A stretch of DNA of 55,033 nucleotides from JBGSWE01 sp049292975 (GTDB lineage: Bacteria; Patescibacteriota; Saccharimonadia; Saccharimonadales; JACDBH01), in contig JBATRZ010000062.1 of NCBI GenBank assembly GCA_049292975.1, positions 1 to 55,033 on the forward strand, given 5' to 3'. Shown here piece by piece: positions 1-6,514 of the stretch. The notes under the pieces are model-generated. The model had not been told where the DNA came from. It did no database searches and saw only the letters and a list, made by a program, of their open reading frames with translations. A program made the position numbers and the translations under genes. Position 1 is the stretch's first letter; every line of letters begins with the position of its first letter.

Positions 1-308
1 CCGAATCGGGCCTGAGCAGCCTGATACACGCGGCATATGACAGCCTGGGACTGCAGAGCTATCTGACCGCCGGCGAGCAAGAAGTGCGCGCCTGGACCGT
101 AAAAAGGGGTGCCACCGCCCCGCAAGCGGCCGGTGTTATCCACGGTGATTTTGAGCGCGGCTTTATTGCCGCCCAAGTGGTTGATTATCACGATCTGATG
201 GCCGCTGGCTCCGAACAGGCAGCCAAAGCCGCGGGCAAGGTGCGCACCGAGGGCAAGACCTACATAATGCGCCCGGATGACGTTGTAGAGTTTAGATTTA
301 ATGTTTGA
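1..308 (+). CDS. ychF: YchF/Obg-like ATPase, C-terminal fragment
   Basis: The reading frame is open from base 3 and enters from the left edge, so only about the last 101 residues are visible. They are the C-terminal TGS-like domain of the redox-sensitive Obg-like ATPase YchF, with landmarks TAGEQEVRAWTVKRG, APQAAGVIHGDFERGFI and the ending DDVVEFRFNV. YchF is a soluble P-loop ATPase that binds ribosomes and takes part in stress and translation control. The nucleotide-binding domain lies outside the window. The gene ends 42 bases before a convergent hypothetical gene. The C-terminal match is very characteristic. Confidence 0.93.
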   Translation, partial: ESGLSSLIHAAYDSLGLQSYLTAGEQEVRAWTVKRGATAPQAAGVIHGDFERGFIAAQVVDYHDLMAAGSEQAAKAAGKVRTEGKTYIMRPDDVVEFRFNV

Positions 309-350
309 GCTGTGGTTTAGCAGCTAAGAGGGCCAGCGCACCGGCAGGAT

Positions 351-884
351 TTAGCGCGGGGTGCCGTTTTGCAGCCCGCCAATGCCAAGCAAGCCAAGCA
401 GCTTACCACCCCGGCGCGGCGCTGCGGCGCGGGCTTTATCGGCCGCATGCGCGGCAGCCTGGCGGGCTTCGATTGCGCGGCCTTCGTCTATGGCCTGGCG
501 TACGTTATCTATGGCCTTGCGGTGCAGCGCGGGAATCTCATCGGTGTCCTGCCAAGGCTCCTTACCTTTGCGCGCCCTCTGCGTCACGCGGCCGGGATAG
601 GCACAGACTAGCGTAGCGGTGCCTTCATCATCCGTAACTTTGAAGGCGTTGTACGGCTCGTGCCTGGTCTTGTACGAGGCAACCCTGACCAGATGGTTGT
701 CTACACGCCTGACGACATCGTAATAGCCGTTATCAAGATCGGCTGCAAACTGATGCAAATATTGTGCCTCGGCCAGCCTATGCTGCTCGGCGGTGGGCCT
801 GGCTGCATGTTCCGCCAACCACTCTTCAGGTATTCCGCCGGATACTGCTGGCTGTAATTCTGCTGGTGTGTTTGCTTGTGTCAT
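351..884 (-). CDS. hypothetical protein, charged and Ala-rich
   Basis: A 177-residue soluble protein I do not recognise. The central part (about residues 45-125) is rich in charged residues and reads like a folded domain (YYDVVRRVDNHLVRVASY, TATLVCAYPGRVTQRARKG). The C-terminus is Ala/Arg/Gly-rich and probably flexible. There is no signal peptide or membrane segment. A GGAAGG sequence lies about 12 bases before the ATG, which supports this start. It converges with ychF and is separated from the next upstream gene by about 65 bases. Function unknown. Confidence 0.7.
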   Translation of the reverse strand: MTQANTPAELQPAVSGGIPEEWLAEHAARPTAEQHRLAEAQYLHQFAADLDNGYYDVVRRVDNHLVRVASYKTRHEPYNAFKVTDDEGTATLVCAYPGRVTQRARKGKEPWQDTDEIPALHRKAIDNVRQAIDEGRAIEARQAAAHAADKARAAAPRRGGKLLGLLGIGGLQNGTPR

Positions 885-949
885 ATTTATTGCATTACCT
901 TCCCTGCGGGCTGTAAATTAATAAGTTTTTATAGAATAAATGCCGTGCC

Positions 950-1663
950 CTAACACCTTTCGGCCGGAGTTGAGGCCTGGGCAGAAACTGCGGGCGCCTC
1001 TGGTTTGCGCCAGGTGAAGCGTATGTTGTTCATAATCTTCAGCGCCTCATGTATATCAGGAACCGTATCATCCTCGAAGTAATGACCTTCTACGGATATA
1101 AAATTCTGGGTAACGCCAAGTACGCACAACTCATCAACCTGGATATGCAGCTGGTCCAGCGCGTTGATACTGACGATGGGCACGGCAGCTACGATACGCT
1201 TGACGGCTACGGTCTTTAAATAATCGGCTGCCATGGCGACTGAGAAACCGCTCATCAGCTGGTCTGCCACCAGGATAATCGTCTTATGACGCAAAACAGA
1301 GCGGTCTATATCGCCCTGGTCACCCAGCAGGACATTGAGTTCGTGGTTTTTCTGCATGCGCTGCTCGTCCAGATAGTTGTGGTATTCAGAGACAATCTCT
1401 TCAATTTCACCCGCGCTGAGTAACTCGCTGTATTTAAAGTTGCCGGCAGAACTTAAGCCGGCGGTGGGCTCGATTTCGTTGGGCAAAAATATATGCTTGA
1501 TCTTGTACAGCAGCATGCTGGCGTGCAGCGACATGGCTATCTGCGCGCCCACTACCACCGCACCCTCGCTAAGGCACAAAACCACGGCATCAGTGTCCTG
1601 GTATTTGGCCAGGCGTTCCATTAGGATACGCCCTGCCTGTGCCCTGTTCTTGAAATACAGCAT
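950..1663 (-). CDS. phosphoribosyltransferase-like protein
   Basis: A 237-residue protein with a type I phosphoribosyltransferase fold signature: an N-terminal strand-loop resembling the PPi loop (VVLCLSEGAVVVGAQIA) and a PRPP-loop-like segment (IILVADQLMSGFSVAMAADYL) followed by a VVAAVPIVS-type strand. The usual paired acidic residues of the PRPP motif are reduced to VADQ, so enzymatic activity is uncertain. The middle carries a charged helical insertion (about residues 75-120). An ATG 30 bases inside the longest frame was chosen because GGATAAGCAC precedes it and the homologous region begins there (MLYFKNRAQAG). It could be a stand-alone phosphoribosyl transferase or a non-catalytic relative. 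Confidence 0.6.
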   Translation of the reverse strand: MLYFKNRAQAGRILMERLAKYQDTDAVVLCLSEGAVVVGAQIAMSLHASMLLYKIKHIFLPNEIEPTAGLSSAGNFKYSELLSAGEIEEIVSEYHNYLDEQRMQKNHELNVLLGDQGDIDRSVLRHKTIILVADQLMSGFSVAMAADYLKTVAVKRIVAAVPIVSINALDQLHIQVDELCVLGVTQNFISVEGHYFEDDTVPDIHEALKIMNNIRFTWRKPEAPAVSAQASTPAERC

Positions 1664-1690
1664 TGTGCTTATCCTACCACCACAGGCATG

Positions 1691-1895
1691 CACCAGGCCA
1701 GCAAACCGTGCAAAGCACGGACTTGCCTGGCATTCGTGGCGCGTGACTTTGTTACTAGCTTATCAGTACGTCCTCGCTGTACTTCAGTACGGCTCCGGGC
1801 GCCTGCAAGCTGGAATCGTAGCTCTTTTGCAGCGCAGCGAGCTCAGCTCGCTGGCAGGCAAAAGAGAGACTATGTTGCCGCGTCGCGCATCCACG
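1691..1895. repeat. nested palindrome element E1
   Basis: A gene-free stretch made of nested inverted repeats. Bases 1691-1733 form one hairpin around CCGTGC-AAA-GCACGG. Bases 1822-1866 form another: CTCTTTTGC and GCAAAAGAG enclose AGCGAGCT-C-AGCTCGCT. An imperfect outer pairing joins CGTGGCGCGTGAC near 1735 with GTCGCGCATCCACG near 1885. On the minus strand it contains GGAGCCGTACTG (1796-1785), a core shared with elements at 20978, 28776 and 6439. Confidence 0.7.
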
Positions 1896-1917
1896 TGCAA
1901 ACCTGTGGACGCAAACC

Positions 1918-2472
1918 TCAGGTATGAAACCTCGAGACCCTGCGTCTCATCATCAATGGGACTTTGGTGTACGGGTTGGTTATGCGGTGCTCGATAGCAT
2001 TGACGGGCTGGGTGTAACCGCTGACGGGTGTTTGGATAAAAGTACCCATCATATTCTGCTCATAGAACGGCATCATATGCTGCTGGCGGAACTCCATTAC
2101 GCGGTTTTGCAGGTAGGACGTAGCCTTGCGCAGCAGCTGCGCCTTGAGTGCGGTGAAGATCAGCTTTTTATTGACGGTGCAGACGGTAATGGTAGCGTCT
2201 AACAGGCGCTGGCTAAAGTCTACCTCGGATACCATGTCGTAGCGGACATCCTCGAGCGTCAGGTAAAACGGCTTCTTATCTACCAGAACTACGCGCTGGT
2301 CGGTGATGCAAAGCATGGCAAAGCCGCCCTCGTAGCGGCCGTTTAGGCAGTACACGATGTTTTCGCCGGGTACTAAAATGTGTTCCAGCTCTTTCACCTC
2401 GGCCCTGCCCCAGAAACGGAACTCGGCACCGATAGCTTTAAGCTGGCGCTCAATCTCTTGGTGTGTCACCAT
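1918..2472 (-). CDS. bacterial PH-domain protein (YokE-like)
   Basis: A soluble protein of about 184 residues. The middle (about 25-125) matches the small bacterial PH-like fold seen in YokE-type proteins: LVPGENIVYCLNGRYEGGFAMLCITDQRVVLVDKK followed by alternating beta strands and a C-terminal helix (ALKAQLLRKATSYLQNRV). The first half starts with a short helical segment. Internal ATG 2472 is preferred because the Shine-Dalgarno AAGGGGAG lies 9 bases before it and directly abuts the first ATG. Such domains usually bind lipids or proteins; the partner is not visible here. It is divergent from the Crp/Fnr regulator. Confidence 0.7.
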   Translation of the reverse strand: MVTHQEIERQLKAIGAEFRFWGRAEVKELEHILVPGENIVYCLNGRYEGGFAMLCITDQRVVLVDKKPFYLTLEDVRYDMVSEVDFSQRLLDATITVCTVNKKLIFTALKAQLLRKATSYLQNRVMEFRQQHMMPFYEQNMMGTFIQTPVSGYTQPVNAIEHRITNPYTKVPLMMRRRVSRFHT

Positions 2473-2643
2473 GGCTGCCATCTCCCCTTACGTTGCAAGC
2501 CTATGGTACGCGGTATTTGCGGGCATAGCAGTACGCTTGCTCACGCGGCGGCTGTGATATTTATCAACCCTGCTACATTTACTGCGTATAATAAGAAATT
2601 TTCTTGCATGTGCGGCCCCCTACATTGCTTACACTCTATCTGA

Positions 2644-2649
2644 TATAAT
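2644..2649 (+). promoter_or_regulatory. extended -10 promoter, predicted leaderless start
   Basis: TGATATAAT gives a consensus -10 with an upstream TG. It ends six bases before the ATG at 2656, so the expected start of transcription coincides with the start codon. No Shine-Dalgarno sequence fits in that space. Confidence 0.65.
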
Positions 2650-2655
2650 CTGGGT

Positions 2656-3306
2656 ATGTTGGCTTGGAGTGAACAAGAAGCTGCACTGCTGGAGCTTTTT
2701 CATCAAGGTACCCACCTTAAATATAAAAAAGGTGAATTCATCATCCGGCCCGGCGAATCCCCGCCGGGTGTTTTTTATATAGAATCAGGTATCGTCAAGG
2801 CGTACGATATCACCAAATACGGCGAAGAGAACCTGCTTATTATCCGCAAAGAACAGGAAATATTCCCGCTTATCTGGGCTATCACCGGCCAGGAACGCCA
2901 CGTAATCTATGAAGCCCTGATCGCTACAGCCGTGTGGCGGATAGACCGCGGGCAGCTGCTGGAGCTAATGCAGGATAATCCCGCTGTGCTGGCGCCTTTG
3001 CTGGACATGACGGTAGAGATGTACCGCATACATAGCGAGCGCATCATAAATCTGGAATACCGCTCGGTACGGGAACGGCTGATATCGTTCCTGCTGACAA
3101 TGAGTACGCGCTTTGGCCAGAAAGAAAACGGCGGCATGCGCATTGACGTGCCGCTAAGACAGCAGGACATCGCCAGTTCCATAAACTCCACCCGCGAGAC
3201 AACTAGCCGCGAACTCACAGCACTAGAGAAAAAAGGCCTTATCAAGGCTGCTGATTCATTTATTACCATTACGGATGAGAAGGAGCTTAGGGATTATCTG
3301 CACTAG
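2656..3306 (+). CDS. Crp/Fnr family transcriptional regulator
   Basis: A 216-residue regulator. Residues about 15-115 form the cyclic-nucleotide-binding-type beta roll (GEFIIRPGESPPGVFYIESGIVKAYDIT). Then come a dimerisation helix (about 115-150) and a winged helix-turn-helix (about 165-212), with recognition segment QQDIASSINSTRETTSRELTALEKKGLI. No Fnr-type cysteine cluster is present, so an Fe-S oxygen sensor is unlikely. The arginine that contacts cAMP phosphate is not obvious, so the ligand is unknown. The gene has its own extended -10 promoter and probably a leaderless mRNA. It is divergent from the PH-domain gene. Confidence 0.88.
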   Translation: MLAWSEQEAALLELFHQGTHLKYKKGEFIIRPGESPPGVFYIESGIVKAYDITKYGEENLLIIRKEQEIFPLIWAITGQERHVIYEALIATAVWRIDRGQLLELMQDNPAVLAPLLDMTVEMYRIHSERIINLEYRSVRERLISFLLTMSTRFGQKENGGMRIDVPLRQQDIASSINSTRETTSRELTALEKKGLIKAADSFITITDEKELRDYLH

Positions 3307-3311
3307 AATTC

Positions 3312-3382
3312 TGGAGAGGGGAGTATCCCCTCTCCACGTGCCGGGCACTGGCATAGCCAGATGCTCGGACTGCTCTCCCCTA
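3312..3382. repeat. palindromic element E2 at the tlyA 3' end
   Basis: A strong hairpin (GGAGAGGGG-agta-TCCCCTCTCC) is followed by GTGCCGGGCA, an inner hairpin CTGGCaTAGCCAG, and ATGCTCGGACTGCTCT. The last part overlaps the tlyA stop codon. The GTGCCGGGCA ... ATGCTCGGACTGCTCT frame is shared with element E4 at 6267-6349. It lies between convergent genes and could also work as a terminator. Confidence 0.7.
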
Positions 3383-4297
3383 GCCCAGAAGCTTCAACAA
3401 GTAGAAGCGTTCGCGGTTGCCCTTGGCGCCCGCTACTTCGCTGTCGGCTTTGTCTATGATAATAAAGTACTGGTTTAGCCAGGTTTCGAAGTCTTTTAGG
3501 ATGGCACGGCGTATCTTGTCGTTCTTAATGACGCCCTTGTGCAGCGACCTACGCGCCTCACGGACTTGTCGAGCGGCAGAGCCACTCGCCCTGCCCGTGC
3601 TTTTGGCGCCGAGAGCCGTTTTTCCTCTGTGGTACTCGGGCAAAGTATCATCAATACTCCCCCCTCCGTTCCTCGAGGAAAAAACGGCTTCGGCATCCAA
3701 ACGCGAAGGTCGTTGAAGCTCAGCAATGATTTCGAACTGCGGCTTGCACATAGCGGCTATTTGCGTGTTAGGACCAGAGATTTTAGCCACATACGGCAGG
3801 ATTTCCCGCAATGATATGAAGCTTACATCCATCACAATTATGTCCGGCCGCTCACCCACCCCACCCTCTTTGTGAGAGGACAGTCCTCTCACATAATCGC
3901 GGATGTCGGTCTGCTCGTGCAATTCGATCTGCGGGTGGCCCACAAGTGTTGGGTGCAGCTGGTTGGTACCTACGTCTACTGCGATGACTTTTGCGGCACC
4001 GTTTTTTAGCGCAAAGTCGGTAAAACCGCCGGTGCTGCTGCCAACATCTAGCACTATTTTATCCTTGAATTGCAGCTTCAGCACGCGGGCGACACTGGCC
4101 AGCTTAAGCCCTGCCCGGCTGACATATTGGACTTTGGCAATAAGCCTGATGTCTGCGTCTTCAGAGACAATTGTACCTGGCTTGGTAAGGATGGTACCGT
4201 TTACGCGTACCTGACCGAGCTTGATAAAGCTTTCGGCCTGGCTACGCGTAGGCACCAACCCTGCCTCAGTCATGAGCTGGTCTAGGCGCTTCTTCAT
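3380..4297 (-). CDS. tlyA: TlyA family rRNA 2'-O-methyltransferase / hemolysin
   Basis: A 305-residue TlyA-type protein. An N-terminal S4 RNA-binding domain (about 1-60: KKRLDQLMTEAGLVPTRSQA) is followed by a Rossmann methyltransferase (VLDVGSSTGGFTDFAL as SAM motif, then AVDVG and VMDVSFISLREILP). In known members it methylates ribose in rRNA. The protein is longer than usual because it carries two in-frame repeat insertions: VRGLSSH at about residues 136-142 and a segment of about 55 residues at about 194-250 between PQFEII and LHKGVI. AAAGGA precedes the ATG and overlaps the end of efp, three bases upstream, so the genes are likely co-transcribed. Confidence 0.9.
   Translation of the reverse strand: MKKRLDQLMTEAGLVPTRSQAESFIKLGQVRVNGTILTKPGTIVSEDADIRLIAKVQYVSRAGLKLASVARVLKLQFKDKIVLDVGSSTGGFTDFALKNGAAKVIAVDVGTNQLHPTLVGHPQIELHEQTDIRDYVRGLSSHKEGGVGERPDIIVMDVSFISLREILPYVAKISGPNTQIAAMCKPQFEIIAELQRPSRLDAEAVFSSRNGGGSIDDTLPEYHRGKTALGAKSTGRASGSAARQVREARRSLHKGVIKNDKIRRAILKDFETWLNQYFIIIDKADSEVAGAKGNRERFYLLKLLG
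3541..3719. repeat. nested palindrome E3 inserted in frame in tlyA
   Basis: The outer arms GCGACCTACGCG (near 3544) and CGCGAAGGTCG (near 3703) are imperfectly complementary. Inner arms GAGAGCCGTTTTTCCTC (about 3611-3627) and GAGGAAAAAACGGCTTC (about 3674-3690) are nearly perfect. The centre is AGTAT-catca-ATACT. A side hairpin lies at about 3558-3599. The whole element is translated within tlyA without a stop and matches the extra block of about 55 residues absent from typical TlyA proteins. Confidence 0.75.
3872..3892. repeat. 21-bp palindrome encoding VRGLSSH in tlyA
   Basis: GTGAGAGGAC-A-GTCCTCTCAC on the plus strand is a perfect palindrome around one central base. It is read in tlyA as VRGLSSH. 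Identical arms occur at 28262 in mutM and 45361 in dnaG, always in the same reading frame. Confidence 0.9.
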
Positions 4298-4300
4298 TGG

Positions 4301-4867
4301 CTAGTCCTTTTTACGTTCACGGTAGGCACCGGTGGCGGTATCTACGCTGATGACATCACCTTGCTTTATAAAAGCCGGTACCTTGACCGTAATGCCGGTC
4401 TCGAGCGTAGCATCTTTGAGCACAGAACTGGTCGTATCGCCTTTTACCACGCTCTCGGTGTAGGTTACTTCCAGATAGACATTCTTGGGCAACTCCACGT
4501 TAATGACATGGCCGTCGAATAGCTGGGCTATGACGTTATCGCCTTCTTTCAGATAGCCTGCTTGGCCGCCGATGATGTCACTGGCGATTTCGAACTGTTC
4601 GAACGTGTCATTGTTCATAAAGAAGTAGGTACTGCCGTCGTTATATAGATACTGTACGGTCTGATTACTCACGTCAGCCGGCTCGATGGACTCGTTGCCT
4701 TTAAAGGTCTTGGCTAATACCTTGCCGTCGCGCAGGCTCTTAATCTTTACGTTCACGATGGAGCCGCCGCGGCCCATTACCTTCTGGCCGTATTCCACAA
4801 CGCGGAACGGTTCACCATCCATCTGGAACAGGGTTCCCTTTTTTAAATCAGTAATACCAAATGCCAT
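4301..4867 (-). CDS. efp: translation elongation factor P
   Basis: A 188-residue EF-P of usual length with the three-barrel layout: KOW-like domain I (1-65), OB domains II (66-128, including TVQYLYNDGSTYFFMNNDTFEQ) and III (129-188, ending GDVISVDTATGAYRER). EF-P binds between the ribosomal P and E sites and relieves stalling at polyproline. The tip of the domain I loop reads VMGRGGSIV, placing Arg33 where E. coli has the modified lysine of KPGKGQ. No modification enzyme is visible in the window. CGGAG lies eight bases before the ATG. tlyA follows three bases after the stop. Confidence 0.96.
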   Translation of the reverse strand: MAFGITDLKKGTLFQMDGEPFRVVEYGQKVMGRGGSIVNVKIKSLRDGKVLAKTFKGNESIEPADVSNQTVQYLYNDGSTYFFMNNDTFEQFEIASDIIGGQAGYLKEGDNVIAQLFDGHVINVELPKNVYLEVTYTESVVKGDTTSSVLKDATLETGITVKVPAFIKQGDVISVDTATGAYRERKKD

Positions 4868-4948
4868 TAGAAAATCTCCGATTTTATATTTGATAGATAA
4901 TATTTGATATTTGAGAAGGAGAAAACGTTTAACACTGTTAGTGTGTTG

Positions 4949-5269
4949 CTATTTCCCATTGTTTTCGCGCTCGATTGCCGCCCAGATATCATCGGTAAGT
5001 TTGTAATAACCGGCTATCTCGGCTTCGCTTATGAGTCCTGTCACGCCAGCCGCGTCAATGCCTGCCGCGACCTCTTCATGACGGGCCATGATTTGTTCGT
5101 AAGATTGTTGCTTGGCCAGTTCCTCGCTTAGCTGCACTATATCCTTACGTAGCTGCTGGAGCATACTCTCCTTAGACGTTGTGCCAAAGATAGCCGCTGC
5201 ATCATTCAGCTTTATGCCGGTAATCTTATCAAATAGTTCCTTGTTGAGTTCAGCAGCGGTCTTCTTCAT
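4949..5269 (-). CDS. small helical protein, unknown
   Basis: A 106-residue, mostly alpha-helical soluble protein. Heptad-like segments are visible at about 35-70 (KESMLQQLRKDIVQLSEELAKQ), and Glu, Gln, Lys and Ala are frequent. No known domain is recognised. The gene lies four bases downstream of another small helical gene (5274-5606), so they are probably translated from one mRNA. Between its end and efp is a gap of about 80 bases with a short 7-base-period tract (about 4880-4915). Confidence 0.7.
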   Translation of the reverse strand: MKKTAAELNKELFDKITGIKLNDAAAIFGTTSKESMLQQLRKDIVQLSEELAKQQSYEQIMARHEEVAAGIDAAGVTGLISEAEIAGYYKLTDDIWAAIERENNGK

Positions 5270-5273
5270 ATTA

Positions 5274-5606
5274 CTATTGTAGTCTCTCTTTTATGTGTTC
5301 GGCCAGTGCGCTCAGGTGCGCCACATCCGCCGGACCGAGTAAATCGTATTGGCTGGCTATCAGTATTTGCTCGTTTAACAGATGTGACTGCTCTACTGCC
5401 GCGTCCAGGAACATTTGTTGTTCGGCCGAATCATCGGCATGAAAATACCGTTCGGTATTGATGCGTAAATTGTAGGCACTTTCCTGCACAGCTATCATAG
5501 CCTTGCGCGGTTCGCTGGATAGCGTATTGAATTGCTTTGCCGCCGGCAGGGTCATGATGTACTTTTCGAGCTTTCTCGCCACCTGTGGCAGCGTCAGATC
5601 TTCCAT
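5274..5606 (-). CDS. small helical protein, possibly Avd-like
   Basis: A 110-residue all-helical protein. The pattern LEKYIMTLPAAKQFNTLSSEPRKAMIAV followed by three further helices resembles the general outline of four-helix Avd/S23-type proteins (a proline before the first long helix, a short loop, then a C-terminal helix LSALAEHIKERLQ). This likeness is by eye only. It lies 28 bases downstream of a recognisable four-helix-bundle gene and just upstream of another small helical gene. No reverse transcriptase is nearby. Otherwise unknown. Confidence 0.65.
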   Translation of the reverse strand: MEDLTLPQVARKLEKYIMTLPAAKQFNTLSSEPRKAMIAVQESAYNLRINTERYFHADDSAEQQMFLDAAVEQSHLLNEQILIASQYDLLGPADVAHLSALAEHIKERLQ

Positions 5607-5610
5607 AAAG

Positions 5611-6044
5611 AGATTATTGAATACAGATTACTGATTAGAGAATCTGCTTCACCCTCCTGTTCTGCTTATTAGCTTTTTGTAATCCTGCAAGTATTCTTTG
5701 TGCCTCATCAATTTGAAGCAATGTTTTTACACTTAGCTCTTCGCTTATGTAGCCAATGCCTTTTGCGATCAGGTACTGGCACTCGAGTTCTGTCAGAGAA
5801 CCTTTTGCTATCGCATAGAACTGATCTTTTTCCTTTGGACCAAATCTACCAAAACCTTCTGCAATATTTGAGCAAACAGACACCGCTGCTCTACGCATTT
5901 GACTTACCAAGCCGAATAACTCAGATTTTGGAAATTCTTTCGTTATCTCGTAAGTAAGTAGCGAAATTTCATAGGTCTTTTGCCATACGACCAAGTCTTT
6001 AAAGTTAGCTGCAGCCATTCTGTAATCTCAAATCTGTAATCTAG
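5611..6044. mobile_element. candidate element: four-helix gene between inverted 7-base arrays
   Basis: The left boundary 5611-5645 reads as words GATT/GAAT every seven bases (AGATTAT, TGAATAC, AGATTAC, TGATTAG, AGAATCT). The right boundary 6017-6044 reads ATTCTGT, AATCTCA, AATCTGT, AATCTAG, whose reverse complement repeats GATT/GAAT with the same spacing. The gene 5635-6018 begins and ends inside these arrays: its TAA lies in the left one, and its ATG abuts the right one. The second four-helix gene at 25096 has the same arrangement. Confidence 0.55.
5635..6018 (-). CDS. four helix bundle protein (S23 / 23S rRNA intervening-sequence type)
   Basis: A 127-residue protein of the four-helix-bundle family first known from intervening sequences in bacterial 23S rRNA genes. 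Landmarks are FKDLVVWQKTYEISLLTYEIT, FPKSELFGLVSQMRRAAVSV and the family signature SNIAEGFGR, followed by two long helices. Avd proteins of diversity-generating retroelements share this fold. The molecular role of stand-alone members is unknown. The gene is not inside an rRNA here; it sits between rpsR and small helical genes. It is bounded on both sides by inverted 7-base-period arrays, which suggests it moves as a unit. Confidence 0.9.
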   Translation of the reverse strand: MAAANFKDLVVWQKTYEISLLTYEITKEFPKSELFGLVSQMRRAAVSVCSNIAEGFGRFGPKEKDQFYAIAKGSLTELECQYLIAKGIGYISEELSVKTLLQIDEAQRILAGLQKANKQNRRVKQIL

Positions 6045-6052
6045 CTTCTTTA

Positions 6053-6256
6053 CTAGCTGTTAGCCACAAAAGGCATCAGGGCAAGGTGGCGGGCACGCTT
6101 GATAGCGCGGGCCAGCTGGCGCTGCTGTGACTCGGCCAGGCCCGTCTTCTTGCGGGTTTCGATCTGGCCAAACTGATTAACGTAGCGCTGCAAGGTCTTG
6201 AAGTCCTTGTAGTCAAAATATGCTACATCTGTACGGTGTTTAAATATTTTAGCCAT
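6053..6256 (-). CDS. rpsR: 30S ribosomal protein S18
   Basis: A 67-residue S18 with the typical core DYKDFKTLQRYVNQFGQIETRKKTGL and RQLARAIKRARHLALMPFV. It binds S6 on the platform of the small subunit. It lies downstream of ssb and rpsF in the classical rpsF-ssb-rpsR order, but about 250 bases containing two palindromic elements (E4, E5) separate it from ssb. No Shine-Dalgarno sequence is visible directly before the ATG, and E4 ends just upstream of it, so its 5' leader is dominated by a hairpin. Confidence 0.97.
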   Translation of the reverse strand: MAKIFKHRTDVAYFDYKDFKTLQRYVNQFGQIETRKKTGLAESQQRQLARAIKRARHLALMPFVANS

Positions 6257-6266
6257 AAATTTACGC

Positions 6267-6349
6267 GGGGCTTATGAGAAAACCTAGGTTTTCTCATCGT
6301 GCCGGGCAGCGGCAAAGCCGCATGCTCGGACTGCTCTTTCCTAAGCCCC
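6267..6349. repeat. nested palindrome E4 upstream of rpsR
   Basis: The outer arms GGGGCTTA and TAAGCCCC enclose a perfect hairpin GAGAAAACCTAGGTTTTCTC. A second hairpin follows (GTGCCGGGCA-GCGGC-aaa-GCCGC-ATGCTCGG) and then ACTGCTCT. It shares the GTGCCGGGCA / ATGCTCGGACTGCTCT frame with E2. It would be transcribed in the leader of rpsR. Confidence 0.75.
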
Positions 6350-6385
6350 TCTCCTTTCTAAAGTTTGCTTATTAATGTAAATGGG

Positions 6386-6514
6386 TTTTAGGCAATTTTG
6401 GCTAGTGCAGCTGGGAGTCAAGGCCGAGCACAAAGTTTGAGCCGTATTGAACATACGGTGAAAACTTTTGACGCAGGCCTTGGCCCCAGATGTGCAGCCT
6501 AAAATTGACTAAAA
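6386..6514. repeat. nested palindrome E5 at the ssb 3' end
   Basis: One arm starts TTTTAGGCAATTTTGGCT and the other ends AGCCTAAAATTGACTAAAA, nearly complementary. Inside, paired blocks alternate with bulges: GTGCA/TGCA, CTGGG/CCCAG, CAAGGCC/GGCCTTG, CAAAGTTT/AAACTTTTG and finally GCCGTAT-tgaac-ATACGG. The outer arm overlaps the ssb stop codon. The central GAGCCGTAT ... ATACGGTGA matches the core of E8. Confidence 0.85.

Noticed and set aside
5611..6044. CRISPR array suggested by regularly spaced repeats
   Set aside because: Period of seven bases, no 25-40 base repeats with unique spacers, no cas genes.
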